A stretch of 64,000 nucleotides of DNA, from positions 3,224,001 through 3,288,000 of the forward strand of contig OZ199840.1 of assembly GCA_964304625.1 (NCBI GenBank), read 5' to 3'. The translations under genes and the position numbers were made by a program. This DNA is from Kudoa neothunni. Lineage: Eukaryota; Cnidaria. The notes under the pieces were generated by a model, which was not told the DNA's origin, ran no database searches, and worked only from the letters and a program-made list of their open reading frames with translations. Shown one piece after another: positions 23,832-37,031 of this stretch. Each line of letters begins with the position of its first letter. The stretch's first letter is position 1.

Positions 23832-26800
23832 CCTTAGATAATAGTGTAGTTCAACGAAGATATAAGAATAGCTATTTTTAAACATACATATTCATGAATA
23901 AAAATTTATGTAAACTATGATTAACCTTTCAGGCAAAATAGGTCCGAAATCTCCCCATTTTATTCGGAAGATGTAATTATTCCACCTACATGGAAGATTA
24001 AAGATATAAAACTATTAATTGGAGTTAGCTCAACTCATTTGTATCTCATACATCTGTTATATACTAATTTCTCGAACAATAATGAAATTATTTTAATAAA
24101 ACCATATACATAACTCGCTGTCGATATTATTAGATTGCTACATTAAAGAAATACAAACAAACACATTATAGAGAATCCTATCACAACAAACGAGACAATT
24201 ATATAGTTACATTTCGTTATAGAATATTATTCCTAATTGTATTACGATTTTAATACTCTCTAAAAATTTTCATAGTTAATATTATGTGATTTTAATCGTT
24301 TTTGTTAAGTATTAGTAAGTCGTCATAAATAAATAATAAGCGGAACGAAAGATGATTTGAGTTTAAGTCGAGAAGGCCTTATTACACATAATTACGTTTT
24401 AATTAATTGAAAACCTAAATATTAAACATTATAAAACAAGTATACTATAATTTTATTAAAACATTTAGTATTGAAAAAAGATGATTAAAGCCGCTTTTAT
24501 AATAGCGTGAATAAAGATATATTAAACTTCCCCCATCAACCTTAGGTCTGAGGTCATATTATTTAGATTAAAATAGGTTCGGCATATATAAGTATAAAAA
24601 TATTTATACATATAGATATGATCTTTCAAATCATATTGCATGTTCACATACTTTAATTAAACGCCTGGTTGGTTATCTTTGGGGTTAGATTACCTCAATT
24701 AATATTAACTATAAATAAAGTAATACATCGAATTTTTTGTTCCGTTAGGAACCTAATGCACAAGGAAATAATAAAGTTATTCCTTGTAATAAAATAAAAC
24801 TTATTTTACTATTATTTATTTTTTCAATGAATAAATTTGTTATTTTGACTTAGTAACAAATTTTCTACAATCTTATGATACGTGTTGGCGCTCTTTTTAA
24901 TATTTTTTATTATCTCGTATATTCATGTCTTAACGACATATTATAAATTGTCTCTGAAGTCTTATATTGAAACTGATGAAATTTTTTTCCATTCGTCGTC
25001 TTTCCTGTTTTATAACGATAATATTCTACTGAGCCTAATGAAAACATTTATTATGAACGTAACTTAATAACGGTCTCCAAAATTATCGATAGATCATCAT
25101 TTATCAACCTCAACATTTAAACCTTGAATTTGTGGTTTCGTAAATTAGTTTCTATTATATTGAAAAGTCTCTTAGTTGTTGAAAGTATAATTTTTATGAA
25201 AAATTGAAAATCTTTTTCTATTCTGCCTTATTATACGACTATTTCAATTAATAGAAAGCATGAAATAATCTGAAGATGCTGGTTTTATATTGTTACTAAT
25301 TTGATTAACAATAAAGTCAATTAAATTATTCTCAAAATTAGGTTTGAATGAATAAATTATTCCTTTATTTAGTGTCGGATAAATTATTGTTTATTTTCTT
25401 GTTTAAAAACTATTCAATGATATTTGTCATTTGAATTCCAAATTTTAATGTCGGTCGCCCGCTTAAGAATCATTCGGCCATTTTTTACACAATTTTCCAA
25501 AAAACGAAATTTTTTTATAGATATCACGCAACACTCATTTTTTTATTCATCTATTTATATTTTACGAAACAAACATTAATACATTGGATCAACGTTATTT
25601 TTATAATGACTCGTTACATTAATTTGGGTATTATCTTATAAAGAGTCGCATGTAACACAACATGAACTTTTTATTGAAGATCTATTTTCTGTTGTCGCGA
25701 GTAATTATGGAGAAGTAAAAAATTTTTCTTAAAGTGAGTTAATACTACAATAAAAATATATTTGCAACACTGTTGTTGACAATATTGGCAAATCTTGCAA
25801 GTCCGTTTGAACATAAGTAAAATTAGACTTTGTAAAATCATCAAATTAAAGCGCAATCTTTTACAATATTTAAGTTTGTAATAAACTAATAATTATTCAT
25901 AACAGCTCCTTTTAACTAACCGCTGACTTAAAACCAGGAAACCAACTTTATGTCGTTACATCTTTAAAATATAAATCTAATGCTAACCTGTGTAGCTTAT
26001 TTACATCACCTTGCAAACACCTCAATTTTCATAGCACTTAATGAGTCAAATAAAACAAATATTAAAGGATCTGCATTATTGTTTATTATAATTTGAGTTT
26101 AGCATTCTTTTAAAAGGTCTAATAAATATCATATGTTGAAATAGTGCATTTCTCCTTATTTGGAATGATATTAAATGATAAATGATTATATATTTTATTC
26201 GAAATAGAAATTGTTGTGAAACTCATTGTATATTGAATTATTGAATAATATATCATTTTATTTATCATATATTTTCACCTTTTTTAAGTATATTTATAAA
26301 AAAATAATATATAACTAAACAAGACGTACTGACAAAAGGGCATAAAATCAATTAGTTTTTAAATCATAAATACATAACATTATTTCTCAAAAATGTATTA
26401 TGTAATTTTTTAAGGTTATTATAATTTGTTGAGCTTAGAAGAGTTAGATGTTCATATATAATTATAATCTTAGGATAATAGAAAATCAACGACCTGATAT
26501 ACTTTTTGAAGTAATCTACATATCAAATTATAGTTAAAGGATGCATAATTTAAAATTTTTTGTGATATTACTCATCAAAATTCTAATAAATATTGTAATT
26601 TCTAGACATTATGCAAAATAAGATTAGCTCTGTTATTTAACTTAACTTTATAATTTATATAAAAAAAATAAACATTTTATATTGTATATTACGGTAGTAA
26701 CAAAAAAATATACAAAACGCGCACGCGCCTACCTATATCACAAAAATCGATTTACTGCTATAGTTGCGGAATCATTTTTCTATGATATTGGTAAAAGATC

Positions 26801-27059
26801 GAAAATAATAAATAATGTAAATTTATCTGTCAATAATATACTTATTGTGAAAAATAAAAGATTTAAAAAAATAAAGCAATTTTTGGTTAATTTATGGTAT
26901 TAATATAAAATAAATGAATTAATTGTAGATGTGAGCAGCATAGCGCAACCTCGAACACCCGTAATCAAAGAATATTGATTTAATTGAAAAAATACACCAT
27001 ATAATTTAATATGAGAAACGCTAAGAACTAAGCAATCTATCTACAGTATCAAAACAAAT

Positions 27060-28242
27060 CTATCGTCTTTTTGACACTTTTTTGCGGAATCTAGCTCGGA
27101 GTGTTTTGCGTTTGGCAAGTTTATCCTTGTGTTTTTTGGAGTCGAGTTTTTTGGACATATTGTCAGCCAACTGTTCCATCGATTTATCAACAAATTTGCC
27201 ATCATCATTAACATCATTCATCATCAGAACAAGTCTTCTATCTTTGACCATTTGAATATCTCTTTTAGAGGAGGATTTTGAGAACGGATTGTTTTTTTCA
27301 AAATAACCAGCGTTATTTGTTTCTTTCATTCCAAAGGTTTGAGGCGCATCACTTTCCAAATTCAATAAATCATCAACAATGCTTTTTTGGAGTTCTTCTC
27401 GATGTTTCTGTTCATCGTAAAGTTCTTTTCGTTTTCTTGAGGTAACTTGGCCATTGTTCACACCATCGTATGGCACGTATCTACTTTTGGAGGGCACAAA
27501 AAGTGATGATTTTGATTGATTTATTGTTGCGTTTGAACCACCCGATATATTATCATTTGAAGGAACCGTTTCATACATTTTATCTTCGTCATTAATTTCA
27601 TTTGGGTTGGATTCAGCCTCATTTAAAGGAGCTAAGTTGGACAGATTCGGCTTAAGGGTGGAATCCATTTCCAAGTCATCACTTCCATGGTCGCTATTAT
27701 TCATAGTAAGAGCTGATAAATTTGGCATAAGATTCGAATCGCAATAATTCGCTTGAGTTTCTGGGTTCATTTTAATTGTAGGATTGGTGTTGGTTTTTGG
27801 ACGGCGGGTTTGTAGATTTTTATTTGCATCCTTTAGATAGTTGGCCAAACGATATTCCAGGGGAGACAGCCTATCCAGAATACTTTTAATATTGTTTAAC
27901 CTTCTCAATATGTTTTGTCTGGTGTCAGTGTTAACATTGTTTTTCAATGCATGAAATGCATAGACATTATTCAAATATTCAATGAGTAGAGAGCATTTTC
28001 TGAGTAAAAATGATTTTCTATTCTCATTCAAATCCATTCTTTCTAACTAAATTTTGTATTTTTAATTTAAAAAGATTCACAAAACCTACTTGTTCATTCA
28101 AATTAGAAAGTTGGGTATGAGCATACTCAACTTCTTCCTTGATATATTTCAGCAAATCAGCTGAATGTTTGTCTTGAATTTCATGAGACTTTTCTTTATT
28201 ATCTGATGTCCCTTCAACACCGAAAAGAAATCGGGGGTCCAT
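27060..28242 (-). CDS. NGDN: Neuroguidin/LCP5-like Sas10 family protein
   Basis: Sas10/Utp3/C1D-family protein, 379 residues from two exons (28242-28090 and 28046-27060) split by a 43-base intron. Yeast Lcp5 and human neuroguidin act in the small-subunit processome. The Sas10 core spans about residues 20-130: LLKYIKEEVEYAHTQLSNL, CSLLIEYLNNVYAFHAL and RLNNIKSILDRLSPLEYRLA, the last matching human VEIRTVLEKLRPLDQKLKYQ. Further on are KSRYVPYDG (human KKYVPPRLVPVHYD), QKSIVDDLLNLESDAPQTFG (human SSVIRELKEQYSDAPEEI), and a basic nucleolar-type end KTLRARFRKKVSKRR. The start is the first ATG in frame. The frame remains open above it with no further ATG, so a short extra upstream exon is possible. 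UTP3 is the alternative family member but the spacing fits neuroguidin better. Confidence 0.85.
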
Positions 28243-29485
28243 TCCAACCTTAACAACCTTTAACTCTTGTGTATGTGCGCACGCCACTATGAACGTCTCA
28301 CCCGTTACAGTAAGTAACCGATTTTTTGCACTTTTTATGCGTGCGCCACAGGGGAGATTTAGTTCGGCCCTACAAATTTATACAACGATATTATTCTTCC
28401 GTCGTTTTACTTAAATTATATTATTAAATAATATATTACATTCAGTTCACGGTATAATTACGGTCCCTTATGAACCAATCTAAATTATAGGATGTGCAAC
28501 ATGTACTATAAGAAAAAAAGAATTCTCGTCAGTACGTTTACACTAATTATTATTGATGTGACTACACCTATTAAAATTATAGTTATTACATTATTATAAT
28601 TCTCGTATTTCTCTTGACGTAGAACACCTTCAGCAAATACAGGAAATAACATGATGAAGTAGCCAGTAAATGTTTGTAAATAGGACTTGTATCCATGCGG
28701 AAGTTTGAATTATCGTAAAGCAATATGTAAGTTTCTCAACGATAACAAAATTTTATTATTAAAAACAGTTTTAAGGAGAATGAGATGGAAAAATATGTGA
28801 AAAATTGGTTAATCCTCTTTTTGTCAAAAAAACAAGGATAAAAATGTTTTACTGATTTAAAATTTCATAAATATTATCACAAAAAGGAGTTATAATGACC
28901 CCTTGAAGATTAGAACGTTTCTAAAACGTTTATTGTAAGATTTCCAAAAGTACGAAAAATCGACTAACTACTGTATTGCCTCATTAACTAGAACCACGGC
29001 GTTGTAGTCTACAGCCGTGTGTTTATTAGAAAAGCTACTATTAATCCTAAATAGTAATAAATGCCAGCTGAGCTATAAAAATGCGTTCCTTTTTATGCAA
29101 TTTTAATTAAATTTGAATATTTTAAATTAAATGGGGAAATAGAAACATATTTTACTAAACTAACAACCACGCTACTACGATAATAATGTTAAATTAATTA
29201 TATTGTTAAGCCGCGCTAACGGGAACATATTGGAGATTCCATTCTACTAATATTATGCTCCGAAAGTAGAGTGGTAGCTTGTTATAGATAATCCAATAGA
29301 TTATGCCCAGACCCTTGGTGTAAAACAATTAGTTGAAATTTGGTAATGGAGAGTATCCAGCTCCAAAATTTCGACATGTTCCCGCATTAACAAAATCCCG
29401 ATTCTTATATTCCATGATTTAACTCATTTTTAAAATATTGATTGATCAACAAAATTTCAAAAATTCAATTCTAGAATGTTACCAA

Positions 29486-30876
29486 AAATCACGCTTCGGC
29501 ATCAATCTACCGTCGCGCATATCAGCGCGAACACATTTTCGCTTCTGTTTTTAACGTAATTAACCTTCAAAAGCATAAAATTTTTATAATTTTTAAATCT
29601 ATATCATTTTTACGTTCACTGAAAAGCATCCGACAAGCATTATTTATCAGAATTAACGTTAAGATTTCATTTAGCTATGTTATTGCGTCCTTTAAACGTC
29701 AATTTTGCAATTGACCTGAATATCACTTCAACATAATATAATATAATTTATGCTTTAGTTTATATATTATTTTGAAATGCCTTAATGCTAAATTCGGTTA
29801 GTAAAGTGTGAGAATATATTAAAGTGTTCAAATGCATGATGGAATCAAGAAATATATGAATGATAATATATTACAGGCGAGCGATTACGCCATGAATAAT
29901 TTAAAATTGTATTATATTTTTATATTTTCGCAATATTTTATATTTCGCTTTATTTTTGGATATCGTTTATGAAGGCGTTAATTGATTAAGATTCTTTTAT
30001 GTATTTAGATGCGATTTTAAACAACTTGTTAATTGCCATTTTATTTTTCTCGGTCGTTCTTGCCGCACCTCCTTAGTAGATATTCTTCAACTATTTTATT
30101 AGGTCCACCTAATTTCTCTCTTCGTTGAAACATTCCACAGCCAATATTTTTTCTAAAATTTATGTTAATGCTGTGAATCTATATCTGTGTTCTAGAATAC
30201 ACCAACGATGGATTAATTAAATAAGTGAGATACTGGCAATTTCGGCATGTTTTCTTTAACTTGTTATTTTTATCGAAGAATGTTAAGGTCCTAGGGAAAA
30301 TGAGTCCTAAATCTCGTCTGAAAATAAATATTAAAAATAAAATTAATTTGAACATATATATGTGTATTTTTCCATCTCAATATTAAATAAATCAGTCTAA
30401 GTAGTGTTTTTTTTTCTTTTTTGTCACCTGCAGACGTAGTTATATCTACGATAATTTTCCCATACATCAGGGTTGTTATCTATCCTTTGTCAGATAGGAA
30501 AGCGAATAATGCATTCATGAGGAACAAAATATGGTAAAATTGAAGCTGGATTATAAAGTCCACCATGATGGAAGAGTTATATTGAAACAGAATAAAATAA
30601 TGATGTATAAACTTATCATTATAAATCTTTTGAGAAATATGAAAAATTACTTTCAATACTAATATTTATCCAAAATTAAAACCAAAATATTAAGTATTAT
30701 TCCTCTTTGTGTACAACAATTTATGTAAAATAAAATTTTTTCAATAAACGTAAAAATTATATAGATTTAAAAATTATAAAAATTGTATGCTTTCGAAGGT
30801 TAATTAAGTTAAAAACAGGGGTGAAAATGTGTGCGCGCTGATATGCGCGACGGTAGATTGATGCTGAAACGTGATT
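29486..30876. mobile_element. Long-TIR DNA element, superfamily unknown
   Basis: Bases 29486-29616 and 30746-30876 form inverted repeats of about 131 bases with roughly 10 mismatches (about 92 percent identity), including the identical GC-rich block CTACCGTCGCGCATATCAGCG. The 1.1 kb between them is AT-rich without a recognisable frame. Long, well-kept terminal repeats around a non-coding core fit a Mutator-like or foldback non-autonomous element. I could not settle a target duplication, so the exact ends may be off by a few bases. Confidence 0.75.
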
Positions 30877-31489
30877 TTGATTCTCACATGTTGCATCATT
30901 ATCATCGTCAAATATATTTTCGTAAACTTCAAATTCATTTATTATGTATACATAAAATATTACTTTGTGAACTGTTTCTGACTTGGGATATCTTTCATAT
31001 GTCTTCTTTTTCTATAAACTGATATGACTTTTTTATTACAGTTTTATATATTACTACTAAGAATTTTTGATTTTTTAAAAAATTAGATATAATTTCTGGC
31101 AATGTACTCTCCCAAAGTTAATTGATGGCATGATTGAGTTTAGTAACGTTTATTTTTCGATGATAATAGCTTCACATAAAACCGTGTGCTTGGCCAGTGT
31201 ATTCCTTCCCTACTTTTAATGCATTTAATGAAGCCTAAATTAAGGTTTTTAAAAAAAACCAATATTTTTGGGATGAAGACGATATTGATCCAACGATATT
31301 AAAACTTTTCTGTTATCATCTGTCATTCTTTGGTTCAACTTCCTAATTATGTTTATAAATATATTACACATCATCGATGAGTTTTTTTTAATAATATTCA
31401 CGCGGTAGATGTTTAACTCAGTTGAAAAATATAGGATTCTGAAATTTACCCCTATTTAAAAAAGAGTGACAGTAAAACATTCACTCTTT

Positions 31490-32341
31490 TTTGGATATTT
31501 GTCGCCTTATATTCCGACTTCATCCTTTAAAACATAAATGTTTTATAACTGCTCATAGAAAAAGGACAGCTTCGTCAAGGTTTATAACGTCTTTAGGATT
31601 AAATGTCGTAACCAAATTAGAGTTTTTAACAGTCCATGTGTCAACAGATGAAATATCTGTATTCGCAGCCTCATCATGAAACATTTAAAAGCTATCCCAT
31701 ATTTTGACGTGGAATCTGAAAACCTTCCTTAACTAGACTTTAAATTGGATATTTCTTTTTTATTTGCAATATATAAAGCAATTTTGATAATAATGTATCT
31801 CAGCAAAATATTATCATTCGACCATTGTTTAACGAGCCAATCATACAGCTACAGCTCATCATCTATATTTTTAATTTCCCCGAAAAATTTGTCCTTTTAG
31901 TTTCAATATCCATATTTTTGAATTTATCTTCGTGTGAACGAATTATATCAATTTTTAAATGACCTTAAACATAACAATGTATTAACGTTCAAAATAGATC
32001 ACTCAAGTTAAACTTAGAAATTGTCATTCTTTCGGCAATTTTCAATATTTTTATCGAATTATAATAATCAATTATTCCTCGTTTCTCTTAACTATTACGT
32101 TTTTAAAGGGGAATAGTGAAGAAAACATTTCTATTTTTAAATAGATGGATTACTTAAACCACGCAAAAAATAAGTTTCCACGAAATAACGAGACTTTATA
32201 TATAAATTAAAAATTTTTTTATTCTTTAATGTTAACAATGTTTACAAAATGATAAAATAATAACAACATTAAAAAGCTAGGTTTCTCTCTAAAAAGAATA
32301 ACGTCGAAATTTTGGAATTACGCAATATCCAATCTCGACTG
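31490..32341 (-). mobile_element. Tigger/pogo-type transposon remnant
   Basis: The plus-strand end CGCAATATCCAATCTCGACTG (32321-32341), inverted CAGTCGAGATTGGATATTGCG, is the same terminal type as the element at 40348-41707 and is followed by the TA target. Reading leftward on the minus strand, decayed frames give FHDEAANTD...VDTW (Tigger LHGEAASAD...W) and NLDEAVLF...AVIKHLCFKG (Tigger NADETGLFYK...NKTLAFKGE), the latter holding the first catalytic Asp. Several stops interrupt it, so it is not functional. The far end was not found and may have been lost near 30.9 kb. Confidence 0.7.
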
Positions 32342-32817
32342 TAGTCATTTATTTGATGAGTGGTAACTGATTAAATTAATTTTCATTATTTTTCATGGGA
32401 AAAAATTATTCGTAGTTCGAACATACTTCTAGAAAGGATTATGGTCGGAGTCTGAGGTTGTATTGTATTAATAAGTTTAAATACTCAATCCATAGCAACA
32501 GAAAAACGTCGCCATTTTTCATTGTAATTGTAATTATTTTCTTAAGAATAGACAACTTGAAATTAAATTAAAGATTTGCTTTTGACACGTTACTCAACAA
32601 TATTGTATCTAATGGAAAAGTAAGAGTTACGATATAAAATACAAACGCAGATAATGGGAGAAACATGTAATATAACATGAAAAACTTAAAGCCATGCAAA
32701 ACTATCGCATCTGTAACTCCACGTTATCTAAACCTTTGAATAAATTCTTAGACAACCTTGTTTTTATAAAAAAATACGATGATATGTTCTCTTCATTTAT
32801 TAACAAACAATATAGAT

Positions 32818-32895
32818 CGGTGTGTCCCAACGTGTGGGTCATGAAAAAACTTTTGACTAATTTGGATGGCGCAAAAAAACGCGGACCCATGCCAT
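32818..32895 (+). mobile_element. Possible hAT-type terminus
   Basis: CGGTGTGTCCCAACGTGTGG followed by GTCATG resembles the hAT pattern CAGTGGTTCCCAACCTGTGGGTCATG, and a second GGACCC motif follows at 32882. No partner end or target duplication was identified. The 103-residue frame crossing here (32694-33005) has no recognisable family and is probably not a gene. Confidence 0.3.
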
Positions 32896-33734
32896 GTAGG
32901 ATACCCTTGAGATGGAAAATATTATTTAACTTGTGGACTCAAGATATATTGACACAATATAAATATTATATTTATTTAAGTTACATATTGTTGATATATG
33001 GCTAACATAGCATATATAAAGATGGGAAACGGTAAATAAACTTACCTTGCCATGCGACCTGAAACTATCAACACGTTTTCTAATCAGACAATACTCCTTC
33101 TTTCACTCGTTTGTTTTAGGTTTAAAAAGAATTTTTTTAGATGCAAATCTGGCACAGGTGCGAGTTAATCTTTCTATCCATTAGATTTTAGACACGTAAC
33201 CATTCGTATATTGCTTGAGCCTGTTTAATTTCAGGATTCATAGCGGTTCGACTTTTTAAGTTTTTCTGATGTTATTTATCCAGTATTTGAATAAAACTAT
33301 TCAAAAAATATCTAAAAGAAGAAGAAATTTTTATAGACTTAATCAAACATTAAAATTAACTATCAAAGCTGAAGCTATTTACAATACTTCAGTTTTCTCG
33401 CCGAATTAATAACCTCAATATAGACATTATAGCATTATTCAGCTGAACTTTTTCTATAGAAAGCATTTTGTTAGTCCATAACATCCATTTACATGAAATC
33501 AAATATTTTCTCCATCCGTATATGACAGTCATATTATTTATAATCAACGAATTAAATTTTTGAATATTTTATTTAACACAGAAAATTATTATAGAACTAT
33601 ATTTAAATTTAAGAATATTCAAGTAAGATAAACAGTGTGTTTATACTTTAAAATATAAGAAAGTATTGGAATATGCACCAATTTTAATTTACGAAGAAAA
33701 TTGGAATGAATGATTTCAAAACGATTTGAATTGC

Positions 33735-33755
33735 ATATATATATATATATATATT
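33735..33755. repeat. (AT)n microsatellite
   Basis: About ten AT units in AT-rich intergenic DNA. Confidence 0.85.
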
Positions 33756-35002
33756 TTAACATAGTTTAAACTCATTAATGACTTTTCATAACGGATTCAA
33801 TAAAGAAAATAAAATCATCATGGCAATTGAGGGGAAATAGTCAACTTATATTTTCGTTTTATCTCCGAAATTAATTTAAAAAATTAAAAACTACAAAATT
33901 TGTTTTTAAATCAAATTGTATTATTGATTATGGACCGTATGTAGAACAAAAATATATTTTACACCAAGAACCAATATACTGCGAATGAAGCATGCGCACT
34001 TACATGAAGTAGAGTGAACTCCCTAATTATTCTGAAATCGCGTTACCTGAGAGACAATGAAAACTAAAATTTTATTATATTGAATTTAAAAGAAAAAATC
34101 ATAAATATTAATATTTTATATGGATAGAGAGAAATTATAAATAAAAACTTTTTTTGTTCATTCCATTGAATATGAAGGCAAGTAGTTAACAAATATCTAG
34201 TAATTTTTAAATTTTAACTGATGATATCATTGAGCCAAAAATCTAATTATGTTAAAAATAACTAATAATAAATACCCAAAATGGAAAAATTATATTTAAA
34301 ATGATTAAAATGCGAGAATATCACGATAATCATTAAAAATCCAATGTGATAAGGTCGATACAGGAGTAGCTCGATGGTTCAATAATACTAGTGTAGAGAG
34401 ACATATTATTTCTCTAAAAGTCCAGTAAAATTAATGCCAAATAATATTTTTAGACTAACAAAATAAGAATAATTGTGATAATGTTTACAATTTAAATTAT
34501 CATATACAATACTGGATATAAATATAATTTAAAAAATAACATTAATTTTAATAAAAACTTACATTATTTAAGTTGGTCACCGGATAATTTTTGGAAAAAA
34601 TATGGGCAACGGCTAAAAAGGTTCGGAAGCACGGATATAGATAGTCATAAAGTAAAGTGTAATAACTCAACATCAGTGGTTTAACGTGAGATGTTTTTGG
34701 AAAACTTATTTTAGGCTTAATCTACCTCAATATCGCTGATGAAATTCTACTCTTCGAACCACAAATATAACAGCTTAATAAATGTAAAATTTATACTGTT
34801 ATTATGCAATTCAATTTATAATTAATAGAATAGTTTTCACAATAGATATAATAAGAATTAGCCTCAAACAATGGATTACAATATTCTCGCAAAACGCGAA
34901 ACAACAAAACAAACATTGAAAAATATAAACATCTCATATTTTTTAATGGAATGGACTCATTTATATTGGATATAATAAAAAGCCATCCATGAATAAATTG
35001 AT

Positions 35003-37031
35003 TCATCTTTTTCCATATTTGGTTGATCTGCTTTTCCTGAATTCTTCGAAAGGATCCATATAAGCCCCTTTGTCGTGTCCTAAGCCCTAAAAAATAATTT
35101 AAAATGAGATAATAGTTACAATTCGTTGCTATGTGGACTTTGAATTTGTTGGATTCATTTCTAGTTTCTTGTAGACGAATGGGCTCAACAATGCCATCTT
35201 TTTTCTTACCGAGACTTCCACCAGTCCAGCCTAAATTAAATTACATATTGTAATAAATACAATCAATTAATTACCCATCTTGAGCAAGAGCTGATGACCG
35301 ATATTTTGATTTCCGATTTTAGTCTCTTCAGTAACCATCTCACTACCAATATCAATATACTCCCTTGTGAAAAATAACAAAGAATTACCCGCTACTTGAA
35401 GGTACTGCAGGAATTAGTTTTTTATTTCGAATATAAGGTGCATTTTGCGAGTATTTGTCAAGAATTTTATCAGTGGCTGTAATATCGAACAACACTCTGT
35501 TCGATAAAACATCCATATCATTTTCTTCCTCTGATTCGGACGCACCACTGAAATTTTCACTCTCACTGAGTGAAATTTCCGAATCCACAATACACAACTG
35601 AGATATATCTTCATATTCATCACGATTTTTAAAAAAATCATCAAGTCGAACTGTGTTCTTCTCTCTATCAATAAGAACAACATTTACAACGATCACAAAG
35701 ACAGTTTAAGCAGATATTACAATTTATCGAAATAAGACTCTCTTAAAGAATTAATAATATTAAACTTGGCATCTCGAAAGTGTTTTATCCCTTCAAAACT
35801 CCATCCTGAGGAGTTAACCATTTTGTCATTAGTAGGATTGGATTCTATGGAGCTGTAAAAGGATTTCAATTGTTCGTCGATTGGCCGAATATTTTTTATT
35901 TTATTTAAGTCGGGAAGATTTTGAATTTTATTATCGATTGGTTTATGTATGTCAGTATCATCAATCTAGCAGAAAAACTTATAAATACTCACCATCGACT
36001 ACACACTACAGGAATAAAGGTAAGCATGAGGCTGGCAGGCAAATGAGTTAAACGTTTTTCGATATCGTAGATTATATTGAGGTCGACAGTTTTTTTAGGT
36101 TTCAACTCAAAGTCGATCGCTACATCTGACTCTGTTGCCCCTACCAGTGAATTGCTGCTTTCTACTGTTAGTGTTTCATTTGATGCTTTGAGTTGATCCA
36201 ATTTTTGCTCGTCGGTTGGTACCAATACAGGCCTAAAATTCTAAAATAAAATTAGACCATCTCCACTTTTGTCACAATCCAGAAATAACTGTTTTTTTAA
36301 TTTGGAAGCTAATAGATGAGGAGATTGGTTTGTCGATTTTATTAGCACTTTCATGTGTATCCTCAATCAATTGTTTGTGTTTAGTTTTCCAAACTTCGAT
36401 CGAGTTTTTCCATTGTTTGCATTGCTATTGGATATTAGAGTGTATACAATATCCAACGTAAGTTATACTTTTATGATGGATTCGGGGACCAATTTCAAAT
36501 GCTCCCAAAGTATCAACAATTTATGAAGAGATTGTGAGGAATTTTCTGGGATCTGCGGAGATTTTGAAATTATCATACAAGCTTCTCCAAAGATGCCAAC
36601 AACCCATTCTGAAGCTACTTCTGCTATTATTTGACTAATCGCGTGATGTGGTTTGATCAAAATGGATTCATATAGTAAATCGTGAACATGAAACAAAATA
36701 TTGATATTTCCAATATCGACAGAAGTATCTTCTTTAGGCTGATTCGAGCCTTGAGGTTTTCCAGCCAAAATTCTGATAATAAATAACGTATCAGCGCTTA
36801 TCAGAAACATTTATGAACATTACTTTTTGTAGATAATCTTAAACACACTATGATATTGGTCAACTGTTGACACATTATTGAAAACCCACTGGCGAATATT
36901 CTATGTGGACATTTAATTGAATTTCTTACACTAGAAAAACTATTTCAACCGCATACCAAAATATCATAGTTGGTGCAGTTTCGTAATAATCTATTGAGGC
37001 GACTCGAATAATTTTCTAGTTGAAAAACCAT
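35003..37031 (-). CDS. CHERP: CHERP-like protein with CID and G-patch domains
   Basis: Homologue of CHERP, a U2 snRNP-linked splicing factor. Ten exons: 37031-36957, 36900-36824, 36772-36469, 36424-36290, 36240-36007, 35965-35721, 35664-35389, 35363-35275, 35230-35139 and 35086-35003; 1611 bases, 536 residues. The N-terminal CID covers about residues 1-150 (WVFNNVSTVDQYHSV, INILFHVHDLLYES, LHKLLILWEH). The middle has LPASLMLTFIPVIDDTDIHK (human LPAGLMAPLVKLEDHEYKPL) and NSSGWSFEGIKHFRDAK (human NSEGWEQNGLYEFFRAK). The G-patch is IGNQNIGHQLLLKMGWTGG with SLGKKKDGIVEPI, followed by the CHERP-specific KGLGHDKGAYMDPFEEFRKS (human KGVGVALDDPYENYRRNKS). Compared with human (916 residues) it lacks the N-terminal SURP domain, the Pro/Gln-rich middle and the Arg/Ser-rich region; an acidic Ser/Glu stretch stands where the RS region would be. 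One intron (35388-35364) is only 25 bases. Confidence 0.88.

Larger units (their letters stand above)
19233..27059. other. 7.8 kb gene-free region with transposon ends
   Basis: No coding exon with recognisable residues was found on either strand. It contains two Helitron-type 3' ends (20627 and 22975), two hAT-type ends (22626 and 23831) and an AT dinucleotide run at 23069-23100. The remaining sequence is AT-rich and unassigned. The frame at 19239-19496 looks like chance. Confidence 0.6.
28243..35002. other. 6.8 kb gene-free region with DNA transposons
   Basis: No coding exon recognised. Contents are a long-TIR element (29486-30876), a Tigger/pogo fragment (about 31490-32341), a possible hAT end (32818), an AT run (33735-33755), and a near-palindrome at 28995-29019 (CACGGC, inner TGTAG/CTACA, GCCGTG). 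TGCGCACGCC at 28276-28285 lies just above the neuroguidin start. Confidence 0.6.

Noticed and set aside
19233-27059. Search for retroviral, LTR or Polinton-type fossils in the gene-free regions
   Set aside because: No reverse transcriptase, integrase, capsid or long direct terminal repeats were recognised; the repeats found are DNA transposons and Helitron-like ends.
28243-28287. Extended neuroguidin start at a GTG
   Set aside because: GTG is not expected as a start in animal nuclear genes; the first in-frame ATG at 28242 was used instead.
30831-31022. 63-residue frame starting in the GC-rich block at 30.8 kb
   Set aside because: It begins inside the terminal inverted repeat of the 29486-30876 element, so the frame is a by-product of the repeat.
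32694-33005. 103-residue plus-strand frame
   Set aside because: Crosses a hAT-like terminus, has no family resemblance, and its composition follows the local sequence.
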